Shown: one piece after another, positions 7,950 through 15,527 of the stretch
Numbering within the stretch: position 1 is the stretch's first letter
How the letters are laid out: each line of letters starts with the position of its first letter
Assembly: GCA_035529695.1 (NCBI GenBank)
Contig: DATKWD010000119.1
Location: forward strand, 1-23,499
Length of the DNA: 23,499 nt
From: DATKWD01 sp035529695
GTDB lineage: Bacteria > Actinomycetota > Acidimicrobiia > Acidimicrobiales > Salinilacustritrichaceae
Direction: 5' to 3'
The notes under the pieces: model-generated
The model's database searches: none
What the model was told of the DNA's origin: nothing
Seen by the model: only the letters and a program-made list of their open reading frames with translations
Position numbers and translations under genes: made by a program

Positions 7950-9725
7950 TCATGGTGTTTCCGACACATCAACCGTGTGCCCGATCGAGTCGTCCCACGA
8001 CTCGCCGGAGGGGACCGACCAGGCCATGGCCGGAATCCGGGCGTCGGGCTCGATCCGAACGATGCGTCGCGACTCGTCGAGCACGAACTCCAGCCGGGTG
8101 TCGACGGTCTCGCCCGAGGCCACCATGAGGTCGAGGCCGACATGGGTCGTGGGGCCGTCGGGTCCGCTGGCGACGGCGGTCGCGCCGGGAGCGACGAGCT
8201 CACGTGCACCGGCGGGCAGGCTCACGGTCACGAATCCGCCATAGCCGGCCGGCCCGAGTCCGTCGGGCGGGTCGAACCCGATCACGTAGGGCAGGTCGTC
8301 GACGGGGGCGTTGTTGGTGACGCTGACCGTGAGTGCCATGCGGAGCTCATCGCCCGATCGCTCGACGAGCTCGAGCCTTGACGACACGTCGAGATACTGG
8401 TCGAGCTTGTTGCCGCCGCGATTGGCGACACCGACGAGCAGCGACTCCGGGCCGAGGTCGCCGTCGACACCGAGTGCGTCCCACACCGCCTGCTGCGACT
8501 CGTCCGCCGACCATGCGAACAGGTGCCGTGTCGAACCCGCCGCCCGGAGGGTCTCGGCGAGGTCGGCCACATCGAGTCCGGGATCCTCGAGCGCCTCGAT
8601 CACCGCACCGGCCACCGTGGACAGCTGCTCTTGACGAGCGACGTTCTCGTCGTTGAGGTCGTCGCGCTCCTGGATGACGGCGTACTGGTCGTGCAGGAGG
8701 GTCGGGAGCACGTTGTCGGCGTCGATGGTGCCGCCGTCAGCGAGTTCGACCGGTCCGGTGACCCGGAGGATCAACGCAAGGGCGCTCACGTCGACCGACA
8801 ACACGCCGTCGACCGGAAGCCGACCGAGCGCAGTCCACATGCGGCTCGCGACCTCGGCATTGACCGGGAACCGCGGCGACAATCCGAGCGAGCGCCACTC
8901 CTGGTCCGGGTCGGCCCAGCCGTACAGCTTCTCGAGTTCGGGCGGGAGGCCGACGCCCTCGTCGAGCGTCAGGTCGCCGGTGCCCTCGAAATCGCTGATC
9001 TCGATCTCGCCATCGACGAACGTGGCGACGCCGGCGGAGAGGAACATGCCCGAGCCGGATCGCATCTCGGCGTTGTTGGCAGCCAGCACGAGGTAGGAGG
9101 ACGGCCCTTCGAGGATGTCTGCCAGCCCTGCCGTGGCCACCTGCCCGTCAGCCGCCAGTTGATCGACGTCGGCGAGTTGTCCAGCGAGTTCGTTCCTCGC
9201 GTCGGCCAGCGGCGCGATCAGCCCGGATGCTGGGCCGAGGTCGACGTCTGCCAGGGCAGCCCGGACATCTGCGGTGACGATCTCGAGGTCGCGGAGCAGC
9301 GCGATCCGCTCGGTCCCCTGGGGCGCAGCGTCGTCGACGAGGTCGCGGATCTCGTCGACGGCGACGACTCCCACATCGAGGACGTCGACACCGGCATCGG
9401 TGAGCGAGACACTGGACCGCAGCTGACGCCCGATGATCGGAAGCGGCCTGAGCGGGAGCAGGACGGGATTGCGGAACAGGCCGTTCGCACGGCTGAAGTC
9501 CGTGCGGGCTGCGAGCAGACGCGTCGAGGCGCTTCCATCGAGCACGTCGCCGATGTCGACCTCTTCGCGAGCGAGCGAGAGCTCGTCGGCCCCATCGGCC
9601 GCCGCCGTCCGGGCGCGTACGACGAGCACCGAGCAGATCGCGAGATAGAGCACCAGCGCACCCGCCACCCACCAACGCGGCCGCGACCACCAACTCCGAA
9701 CCGAGCTCGACGGGGGCGCGGCCAT
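7950..9725 (-). CDS. DUF4012-domain membrane-anchored extracytoplasmic protein
   Basis: The protein has 591 residues. A single membrane segment at about 18-36 is preceded by an Arg/Trp-rich stretch, so the bulk of the protein lies outside the membrane. A helical region follows (about 45-215). The DUF4012 core then contains YLVLAANNAEMRSGSGMFLS and later LLHDQYAVIQERDDLNDEN. A beta-rich C-terminal part follows. The domain's biochemical activity is not established; such proteins are often found near actinobacterial polysaccharide genes. The ATG at 9725 is 1 base after the glyA stop (TGAGATG), so the gene is the last of the phosphatase-rpiB-glyA operon. Its link to glyA may be accidental; a link to the nearby polysaccharide locus is an inference. 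Confidence 0.8.
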   Translation of the reverse strand: MAAPPSSSVRSWWSRPRWWVAGALVLYLAICSVLVVRARTAAADGADELSLAREEVDIGDVLDGSASTRLLAARTDFSRANGLFRNPVLLPLRPLPIIGRQLRSSVSLTDAGVDVLDVGVVAVDEIRDLVDDAAPQGTERIALLRDLEIVTADVRAALADVDLGPASGLIAPLADARNELAGQLADVDQLAADGQVATAGLADILEGPSSYLVLAANNAEMRSGSGMFLSAGVATFVDGEIEISDFEGTGDLTLDEGVGLPPELEKLYGWADPDQEWRSLGLSPRFPVNAEVASRMWTALGRLPVDGVLSVDVSALALILRVTGPVELADGGTIDADNVLPTLLHDQYAVIQERDDLNDENVARQEQLSTVAGAVIEALEDPGLDVADLAETLRAAGSTRHLFAWSADESQQAVWDALGVDGDLGPESLLVGVANRGGNKLDQYLDVSSRLELVERSGDELRMALTVSVTNNAPVDDLPYVIGFDPPDGLGPAGYGGFVTVSLPAGARELVAPGATAVASGPDGPTTHVGLDLMVASGETVDTRLEFVLDESRRIVRIEPDARIPAMAWSVPSGESWDDSIGHTVDVSETP

Positions 9726-9726
9726 C

Positions 9727-10992
9727 TCACCCCTGCCGACGGTGTGCCAGCCGCTCGTAGGGGGGGAACTTGGCGCACAGCGATGCCACCTCGTCGCGCA
9801 CTTGCTGCAGCGCCGCGTCGTCGGCCCGGCCGCGAAGGGCCCTGCCGATGAGCTCACCGATGATCTGCATCTCGGGCTCGGCCATGCCTTGGGTCGTGGT
9901 GGCCGGGGTGCCGATCCTCACGCCTGAGGTCACGAACGGCGACCTCGGATCGTCGGGAATCGTGTTGCGGTTGAGGGTGATGCCCGCCCGGTCGAGCACC
10001 TCCTGGGCCTCCTTGCCCGTCAGGTCGGCGTCGAAGGGACGCAGATCGACGAGCAGGAGGTGATTGTCGGTTCCGCCCGACACCAGCCGGAAGCCCTCTT
10101 CGCCCAACTGCGCGGCGAGGGCCTGCGCGTTCGTCACGATCTGTGCGGCGTAGTCGGCGAACTCGGGCTTGGCGGCCTCGCCGAAGGCGACCGCCTTCGC
10201 GGCGATCACATGCTCGAGCGGGCCGCCCTGCAGGCCGGGAAAGATCGCCGAGTCGACCTTCTTGGCCAGGTCCGCAGTCGAGAGGATGCAGCCGCCACGC
10301 GGCCCGCGAAGCGTCTTGTGGGTCGTGAACGTGACGATGTCGGAGAACGGGACCGGATTCGGATGTGCCCCACCGGCGATGAGCCCGGCGATGTGGGCAG
10401 CGTCGAACATCAGAAGCGCACCGACCTCGTCGGCGATCGCCCGCAGCGGCTCGGGATCGATGCGACGGGGGTAGGCCGTGGCACCGGCCACGATCATCTT
10501 GGGACGTTCGGCGACCGCGAGTTCGCGAATGGCGTCGTAGTCGAGCCGCTCGTCACTCGGGGTCACGCCGTAGCTGACGAAGCGGTAGAGCTTGCCGGAC
10601 GCGTTGGCGGGCGACCCGTGGGTGAGGTGGCCGCCGTGGTCGAGGCTCATGCCGAGCACGGTGTCGCCGGGCTCGAGCAGGGCGAGGTAGACGCCCATGT
10701 TCGCGTTGGCGCCGGAGTGCGGCTGCACGTTGGCGTGGTCGGCGCCGAAAAGGGCCTTGACGCGGTCGATGGCGATGCTCTCGACCTCGTCGATGATGCG
10801 GTTGCCGCCGTAGTAGCGCTTGCCCGGGTAGCCCTCGCTGTACTTGTTCGTCAGGACCGAGCCGGTGGCGGCCATCACCGCCGGCGAGGTGAAGTTCTCG
10901 CTGGCGATCAGCTGAAACGTCGTGTTCTGCCGATCCTGCTCGGCGTCCAGCAGTGCGAACACTTCTTCGTCGTCGGTGATGGGCCAGGGCAT
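9727..10992 (-). CDS. glyA: Serine hydroxymethyltransferase
   Basis: This 421-residue PLP enzyme interconverts serine plus tetrahydrofolate with glycine plus 5,10-methylene-tetrahydrofolate, the main source of one-carbon units. Visible signatures are LIASENFTSPAVM (28-40), NKYSEGYPGKRYYGG (49-63), HSGANANMGVYLALL (92-106), MFDAAHIAGLIAGG (195-208) and the PLP lysine K226 in TTHKTLRGPRGG. Length and start (MPWPITDDEEVF) are normal for the family. The ATG lies 4 bases after the rpiB stop and the stop is 1 base before the DUF4012 gene. The rpiB-glyA adjacency is the same as in Bacillus. All key residues are present, so this is an active housekeeping enzyme. Confidence 0.97.
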   Translation of the reverse strand: MPWPITDDEEVFALLDAEQDRQNTTFQLIASENFTSPAVMAATGSVLTNKYSEGYPGKRYYGGNRIIDEVESIAIDRVKALFGADHANVQPHSGANANMGVYLALLEPGDTVLGMSLDHGGHLTHGSPANASGKLYRFVSYGVTPSDERLDYDAIRELAVAERPKMIVAGATAYPRRIDPEPLRAIADEVGALLMFDAAHIAGLIAGGAHPNPVPFSDIVTFTTHKTLRGPRGGCILSTADLAKKVDSAIFPGLQGGPLEHVIAAKAVAFGEAAKPEFADYAAQIVTNAQALAAQLGEEGFRLVSGGTDNHLLLVDLRPFDADLTGKEAQEVLDRAGITLNRNTIPDDPRSPFVTSGVRIGTPATTTQGMAEPEMQIIGELIGRALRGRADDAALQQVRDEVASLCAKFPPYERLAHRRQG

Positions 10993-10996
10993 GTCG

Positions 10997-11440
10997 TCAG
11001 GACTCCTGTTCGATGGCGGTGATGAGATCGACGCGACGCTGGTGCCGACCGCCCTCGAAATCGGTGGTGAGCCAGAGCTCGAGGATCTCGTCGGCCAGTC
11101 CGGGGGCCACGATGCGCCCACCCATCGACAACACGTTCGCGTCGTTGTGCTCGCGCGACATCCGGGCCGTGTAGAGGTCGTTGCAGAGGGCGGCGCGCAC
11201 GCCGTCGACCTTGTTGGCGGCGATCTGCTCGCCCTGGCCCGACCCGCCGAGCACGATGCCGCGGTCGGCTTCGCCTGCGACGACCGCACGGCCGACCGCA
11301 GCGCAGATCGGCGGGTAGTCGATCGAGTCGGTCGAGTCGGTTCCGAGATCCTTCACGGTGTGACCGAGCGACTCGAGCACCCCGATGAGATGCTGCTTCA
11401 GATCGAAACCCGCGTGGTCGCTGCCGATGGCGACGATCAT
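10997..11440 (-). CDS. rpiB: Ribose-5-phosphate isomerase B, mycobacterial type
   Basis: This 147-residue cytoplasmic enzyme of the pentose phosphate pathway interconverts ribose 5-phosphate and ribulose 5-phosphate. The N-terminus IGSDHAGFDLK (5-15) contains the conserved Asp-His pair. The active-site loop reads GGSGQGEQIAANK (65-77). In Escherichia coli RpiB a Cys is the catalytic base at this loop. Here a Ser (S67) takes its place and E71 matches the catalytic Glu of the Mycobacterium tuberculosis enzyme. REHNDANVLSMGGR (96-109) and the RHQRRVD tail are also typical. The start ATG overlaps the stop of the phosphatase gene (ATGA), so translation is coupled. Confidence 0.96.
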   Translation of the reverse strand: MIVAIGSDHAGFDLKQHLIGVLESLGHTVKDLGTDSTDSIDYPPICAAVGRAVVAGEADRGIVLGGSGQGEQIAANKVDGVRAALCNDLYTARMSREHNDANVLSMGGRIVAPGLADEILELWLTTDFEGGRHQRRVDLITAIEQES

Positions 11441-12033
11441 GCACTCACGCGTCCCTGGGCCACCTCGGGATGCATCACGCGCAGCATCCGGTCGATGAGG
11501 TCGCCGATCTCGGTGGCAGTGTCTTCATACGCGCGCCGACTGCGTCCGATCGGATCGGCGACGTCGTCCTCTGGGTGCTGCCCGAGCAGATCGCTGGGTC
11601 GACGGCCACCGCTGAGGCGGAGCGCCCACGCGCGGACTGACTCGCCGACACCGACGAGGCGCGCCCCGCCGGGCTCTTCGGCGAGACGAACGAGTTCCTT
11701 CAGCGTGAAGGTCCGTTCGAGCACGCTCGTGTCGAGCACCACGGCCTCGCGGACGTGTTCTCGCGCCAGCCCGATGATCAGGTCGGGTGCATCGAGATCG
11801 GTCGCGTCGAGCACGCGGCTGCGGTGGTGGCTCGTGTCGATGCCCAGCTCGGCCATCACGGACACCCCGTGGGTGGTCGCCGGCTCGCCGTTCCGCCACA
11901 GGCCGACCGAGGTGGCGTGATCGTCGAGTCCGAGTTCGCTCGAACGATGGTTGAAGAACCCCACCGCCATCGGGGTACGGCAGACGTTGCCGGTGCAGAT
12001 GAAGAGCACCGAAGTGGGGGCAGACTCGGACAA
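11437..12033 (-). CDS. Low-molecular-weight protein tyrosine phosphatase
   Basis: The protein has 198 residues. The P-loop CTGNVCRTP (nucleophile C13, R19) and the DPIG general-acid motif (D160) define the LMW phosphatase family. By gene order (before rpiB and glyA) it corresponds to Bacillus YwlE, an arginine phosphatase. YwlE needs Thr at the position that here is V17; hydrophobic residues there favour phosphotyrosine, so a tyrosine phosphatase is predicted. It is longer than the usual 150 residues because of an Arg-rich region at 125-158, which is common in actinobacterial members. The start is a TTG at 12033, directly after a -10 hexamer; the only nearby alternative is GTG at codon 9. A possible substrate is the BY-kinase of the polysaccharide operon. 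Confidence 0.88.
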   Translation of the reverse strand: MSESAPTSVLFICTGNVCRTPMAVGFFNHRSSELGLDDHATSVGLWRNGEPATTHGVSVMAELGIDTSHHRSRVLDATDLDAPDLIIGLAREHVREAVVLDTSVLERTFTLKELVRLAEEPGGARLVGVGESVRAWALRLSGGRRPSDLLGQHPEDDVADPIGRSRRAYEDTATEIGDLIDRMLRVMHPEVAQGRVSA

Positions 12034-12079
12034 GGCTCAAGATTGTAGTGACCCTCCGAGGCCGTCCTACTGTCGGCGC
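12034..12079. promoter_or_regulatory. Divergent leaderless promoters for the phosphatase operon and thiolase gene
   Basis: On the minus strand TACAAT (12047-12042) is followed after 8 bases by the TTG start of the phosphatase gene. On the plus strand TACTGT (12068-12073) is followed after 6 bases by the ATG of the thiolase-like gene. TTGTAG (12043-12048) could be a weak -35 for the plus direction, with a 19-base spacer. A GGAGGG word 18 bases before the TTG is too far away to act as a Shine-Dalgarno. Confidence 0.5.
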
Positions 12080-13555
12080 ATGGATCCTCGGACCCCGGTT
12101 CTGGTCGGCGTGGGGCAACTCAACCAGCGGGTCGACCGCGGCGAACCCGCACTCGAACCCGCTGCGCTCATGGCCGAAGCACTGCGGCGGGCCGCGGGGG
12201 ACGCGGGCGCCCCGGGGCTTCTCGGCGCGGCGGACTCGATCCGCACCGTCGCGTTGCTGTCGTGGCGCTATCGGAACCCGGGAGCGGTGGTGGCGACGCT
12301 TCTCGGCATCGACCCTGCCGACACGGCGGTCAGCGCAATGGGAGGGAACTCACCGCAGTCACTGGTCAACACCACGTGCCTCGACATCCTCGAGGGCCGC
12401 GCCGAGACGGTGCTCCTCGCCGGGGCCGAAGCCTGGCGGACCCGCACGGCGGCCCGCGATGACGACGTGAAGCTCGACTGGACGGTCGAGCCCGAGGGCG
12501 CCCCTCCGGCTCGACTGCTCGGCGCCGACGTCGACATGAACCATCGGTCCGAGCTCGGCCGAGGCGTGATGATGCCGGTGCAGGTGTACCCGCTGTTCGA
12601 GCAGGCGCTCCGCCATGCGTCAGATCTCGACGACCGAGCCCACCGAACCCGGATCAGCGAGTTGTGGAGCCGGTTCTCCGAGGTCGCCGCCTCGAACCCG
12701 AACGCGTGGATCCAGAAGGCCTTCTCGGCCGAGGTCATCGCCACGGCAGGCCCTGACAACCGCATGGTGGGCTACCCGTACACCAAGCTGATGAACTCGA
12801 ACAACGCCGTCGAGCAGTCGGCCGCGCTGATCCTGACATCGGTCGAGCGAGCCGAGTCCCTCGGCGTCGATCGCGACCGATGGGTGTTCCCGCTGGCCGG
12901 CACGGATGCCCGCGATCACGTGTACCTCAGCGAACGCGCCGACCTCCACTCGTCGCCGGCCATCCGCCACGCGTCGAGGGCGTGCCTCGACCTCGGAGGC
13001 GTCGGCGTCGACGACCTGGCGCATGTCGATCTGTACTCCTGTTTCCCTTCGGCAGTGCAGATCGGCGCGAACGAGATCGGCCTCCCCCTCGACCGGCAGC
13101 TCACGGTGACCGGCGGCCTGAGTTTCGCCGGCGGTCCGTGGAACAACTACGTGATGCACGCCATCGCGACGATGGCCGACGTGCTGCGCGCCGACCCCGG
13201 CTCGATCGGCCTGTGCACTGCGAACGGGGGCTACACGACCAAGCATGCGTTCGGCCTCTACTCGACCGAACCGGCGGCCGAGGGGTTCCGGCACGCATCA
13301 CCCCAGGATGCGGTCGACGCGCTCCCCCGTCGCACGATCGCGGCCGACTACGCCGGTCCGGCCACCCTCGAGTCGCACACCGTCATGCACGACCGCGAAA
13401 GCCGCCCCGAGATCGCCATCGCCGCGGTGCTGACACCCGAAGGCGGTCGCGGCTGGGCAACCTCGACCGACGACGACGTGAAGGCAACGCTGGTCGGCAA
13501 CGACCTGATCGGCGACTCGGTCACCGTCGACGCGGACGGTGCACTTCGGCTCTGA
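12080..13555 (+). CDS. Thiolase-superfamily protein (acetyl-CoA acetyltransferase-like, PRK08257 type)
   Basis: The 491-residue protein opens with PVLVGVGQLNQR and carries VLLAGAEAWRT (111-121), TGGLSFAGGPWNNYVMHAI (344-362) and GLCTANGGYTTKHAFG (377-392), as in the actinobacterial proteins annotated as acetyl-CoA acetyltransferase. A beta-barrel-like C-terminal extension follows from about 400. Classical thiolases have a nucleophilic Cys after the first conserved loop. Here the loop reads GGNSPQSLV (88-96) with Ser/Pro instead; C100 lies in the next helix and C321 in YSCFPSAV. Classical acetoacetyl-CoA chemistry is therefore doubtful. A lipid or sterol side-chain CoA substrate is possible but unproven. 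The start is supported by a -10 hexamer 6 bases upstream. It is a single gene on the plus strand, convergent with the cyclic-nucleotide-binding gene. Confidence 0.8.
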   Translation: MDPRTPVLVGVGQLNQRVDRGEPALEPAALMAEALRRAAGDAGAPGLLGAADSIRTVALLSWRYRNPGAVVATLLGIDPADTAVSAMGGNSPQSLVNTTCLDILEGRAETVLLAGAEAWRTRTAARDDDVKLDWTVEPEGAPPARLLGADVDMNHRSELGRGVMMPVQVYPLFEQALRHASDLDDRAHRTRISELWSRFSEVAASNPNAWIQKAFSAEVIATAGPDNRMVGYPYTKLMNSNNAVEQSAALILTSVERAESLGVDRDRWVFPLAGTDARDHVYLSERADLHSSPAIRHASRACLDLGGVGVDDLAHVDLYSCFPSAVQIGANEIGLPLDRQLTVTGGLSFAGGPWNNYVMHAIATMADVLRADPGSIGLCTANGGYTTKHAFGLYSTEPAAEGFRHASPQDAVDALPRRTIAADYAGPATLESHTVMHDRESRPEIAIAAVLTPEGGRGWATSTDDDVKATLVGNDLIGDSVTVDADGALRL

Positions 13556-13561
13556 GGTGGG

Positions 13562-13993
13562 TCAGTCGCTGAGGTTCTGATGACGGAGCTTGGCGTTCAT
13601 GTCGGCCATCACGCGCCGGCTCGCCTTGGGCATCTCCTCGAGAAGCGTCTTGAAGTGCTCGGTGTCGAACGCCAGCAGCTTCATGTCGGTGACGGCCTTG
13701 ACCGACGCCGAACGGGGCCGCTGGTCGATGATCGCCATCTCACCGACCGTCGAGCCGGACTCGAGGGTCGCGACGTAGTGCTCACCGATGTACACCGCGG
13801 CCTTGCCTTCGAGGATCACGAAACACTCGCGGCCGACCTTGCCCTGGTCCATGAGCAGGGCACCCTTCTCGGCATTGACCACCTCGGACAGCGCGGCGAC
13901 CCGGTCGAGCTCGGCCGAGCTGAAACCCTCGAAGAAATCGACGCCCGCGAGATCCTTGCCGGCGCCTGAATTGCCTGACTTGCGGAATGCCAT
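13562..13993 (-). CDS. Stand-alone cyclic-nucleotide-binding domain protein
   Basis: The protein has 143 residues, essentially one CNB domain. DFFEGFSSAELDRVAAL (19-35) is the N-terminal helical part, and GRECFVILEGKAAVYIG (54-70) the beta-roll. The phosphate-binding cassette GEMAIIDQRPRSAS (84-97) has the Glu and Arg that bind the ribose and phosphate of cAMP or cGMP. No helix-turn-helix, kinase or channel part follows the domain, so it is not a CRP-type regulator. It may act as a partner subunit that responds to cyclic nucleotide; this is inferred. The ATG at 13993 is preceded by AAGGGCAGG as a Shine-Dalgarno. It ends 6 bases from the thiolase gene, tail to tail. Confidence 0.85.
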   Translation of the reverse strand: MAFRKSGNSGAGKDLAGVDFFEGFSSAELDRVAALSEVVNAEKGALLMDQGKVGRECFVILEGKAAVYIGEHYVATLESGSTVGEMAIIDQRPRSASVKAVTDMKLLAFDTEHFKTLLEEMPKASRRVMADMNAKLRHQNLSD

Positions 13994-14031
13994 CGTGCCC
14001 TGCCCTTCTTCTCGGAACGCGGGAGAACCTA
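13994..14031 (-). promoter_or_regulatory. Probable promoter and leader of the cyclic-nucleotide-binding gene
   Basis: TAGGTT (14031-14026) fits a -10 hexamer and is followed by about 32 bases to the ATG. That leader holds AAGGGCAGG near the start codon. Unlike several other genes in the window this one would have a normal leader. No clear -35 box is visible. Confidence 0.3.
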
Positions 14032-14071
14032 CCGCACCGAGCCGATCGCAGTCGGCGGACCCGACCGTTCC

Positions 14072-14683
14072 TCAGAGCGGGGCCCCGGCAGCTTCGAGGT
14101 CTGCGACGGACACTGCGCCGATTCGCAGGACCTTCCACGGCTGGCCGGTGGCGTCGACGACCGTCGACGCCACCGTGCCGAGTCGTCCGCCGTCGACCAG
14201 GACCACATCACCGCCCAGCTGCCTTCGGGCCTCCTCAGCGGTGGTGGCCGGGTCGGATCCGTGTCGGTTGGCGCTCGTGGCCGCGATCGGTCCCACCTGC
14301 TCGGTCAACGCACGGATCAGCGGGTCGTCGGGGACCCGAACGCCGATCGTGTCGGCAGGCTCACCGAGATCCCAGCTCAGCGCCGATCGACGGCGAAGCA
14401 CGAGCGTCAGCGGCCCGGGCCAGCACGCTCGAGCAATCGAGCGATGAACGGACGAGACGTCTCGGGCCAACGCGAACGCCTGCTCGGAACTCGCACACAA
14501 CACCGCGATCGGCGCCTCGGCACCTCGACCCTTCAACTCGAACAGGTTCCGAACGGCGCGGTCCATCGCGGGGAGGGCAGCCAGGCCATAGACCGTGTCC
14601 GTCGGCAGCACCACCGCCCGGCCGCGCTCGAGTGCTGCGACGACCTCGTCGAGTTCATCCACGGGCGACCATCGCTCGTTCAC
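14072..14683 (-). CDS. tsaC: Threonylcarbamoyl-AMP synthase (Sua5/YwlC/TsaC)
   Basis: This 203-residue enzyme makes threonylcarbamoyl-AMP from threonine, bicarbonate and ATP, the first step of t6A37 formation in ANN-decoding tRNAs. Visible motifs are VVLPTDTVYGLAA (24-36), LKGRGAEAPIAVL (50-62), the WPGPLTLVL strand (88-96) and the ATSAN nucleotide-binding motif (135-139). Length fits the short TsaC/YwlC core without the extra Sua5 C-terminal domain. The frame opens with GTG at 14683, which overlaps prmC by 29 bases. A second in-frame GTG at 14662 would overlap by only 8. Neither has a clear Shine-Dalgarno. Coupling to prmC is likely, and the prmC-tsaC order is widespread. Confidence 0.93.
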   Translation of the reverse strand: MNERWSPVDELDEVVAALERGRAVVLPTDTVYGLAALPAMDRAVRNLFELKGRGAEAPIAVLCASSEQAFALARDVSSVHRSIARACWPGPLTLVLRRRSALSWDLGEPADTIGVRVPDDPLIRALTEQVGPIAATSANRHGSDPATTAEEARRQLGGDVVLVDGGRLGTVASTVVDATGQPWKVLRIGAVSVADLEAAGAPL

Positions 14684-15524
14684 GACCAGCGAGATCGGCG
14701 GCGATCTCGGTCCGGCTGAATCCGTGGATCGTCGCGAGCTCGGCGACGGCGCTCGCCTGGCGAGGGTCGATCTCGCACACGAGGACGCCGTCCGGCAGCA
14801 GCCACTCGCGCGCCGCTCCGATGATCTCGCGCAGGTCGTCGAGACCGTCGGGGCCCGCCCGGAGCGCCTCGGCCGGCTCCCACTCCTCGACCGCAGCGGG
14901 AAGGTCGTCCATCGCCGCCACGTACGGCGGGTTGCTGACGATCACGTCGAGTCGCCCACGGAGCTCGTCCGGGAGCGCGCCGAACCAGTTGCCGGCACAG
15001 ATCGTCACGACAGCAGCCCGTCGGCCCAGGCCTGAACAATTCGCTCGTGCCACCTCGAGCGCAGCGGGATCGCGATCGGTCGCCCACACCTCGACGCCCG
15101 TGCACTCCGCTGCCAGGGACAACGCGATCGCTCCTGAGCCGGTGCCGAGGTCGGCCACCCGCACGTCTGTTCCGCGATGACGAACCTCGTCGATGGCGAG
15201 CCCGGCGACGACCTCGGTCTCGGGCCGAGGGATCAACACCCGGCGGTCGACCAGCAGGTCGAGCGAACGAAACGGCCAGTGGCCGATCACGTACTGCACG
15301 GGTTCTCCGGTCGCCCGCCGAGCCAGCATGGAGTCGAGGTGTGCGACCCTGCGCTGGGTGGCCGGCTGCGCGGCGATGATGTCGAACCGTTCGCCTGCCG
15401 CCTGCTCGACGAGCCAGCGGGCTTCGTTGGGCGCGGTCTCGAACGGGAGCGAGGTAATCAGGTGCTCGGCCTCGGTGAGCAGTTCTCGCCAGGTGACCGC
15501 GCCCGGCTCGGCAGCGTTCGGCAC
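14655..15524 (-). CDS. prmC: Release factor glutamine methyltransferase
   Basis: This 289-residue S-adenosylmethionine-dependent enzyme methylates the Gln of the GGQ motif of release factors, here most likely the product of the adjacent prfA. An N-terminal helical substrate-binding domain runs to about 95 and ends with RRVLIPRPETEVV (94-106). The Rossmann domain has VADLGTGSGAIALSLA (123-138) and the catalytic NPPY (198-201). The GTG start lies 3 bases after the prfA stop, with AGAGGG in the end of prfA as a Shine-Dalgarno. Length and motifs are normal. Its stop lies inside the tsaC start region. Confidence 0.96.
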   Translation of the reverse strand: MPNAAEPGAVTWRELLTEAEHLITSLPFETAPNEARWLVEQAAGERFDIIAAQPATQRRVAHLDSMLARRATGEPVQYVIGHWPFRSLDLLVDRRVLIPRPETEVVAGLAIDEVRHRGTDVRVADLGTGSGAIALSLAAECTGVEVWATDRDPAALEVARANCSGLGRRAAVVTICAGNWFGALPDELRGRLDVIVSNPPYVAAMDDLPAAVEEWEPAEALRAGPDGLDDLREIIGAAREWLLPDGVLVCEIDPRQASAVAELATIHGFSRTEIAADLAGRERAMVARG

Positions 15525-15527
15525 GAC

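Noticed and set aside
8523..9851. 442-codon plus-strand frame opposite the DUF4012 gene
   Set aside because: It lacks domain motifs and has shadow-type composition; the opposite strand has a membrane segment and DUF4012 motifs.
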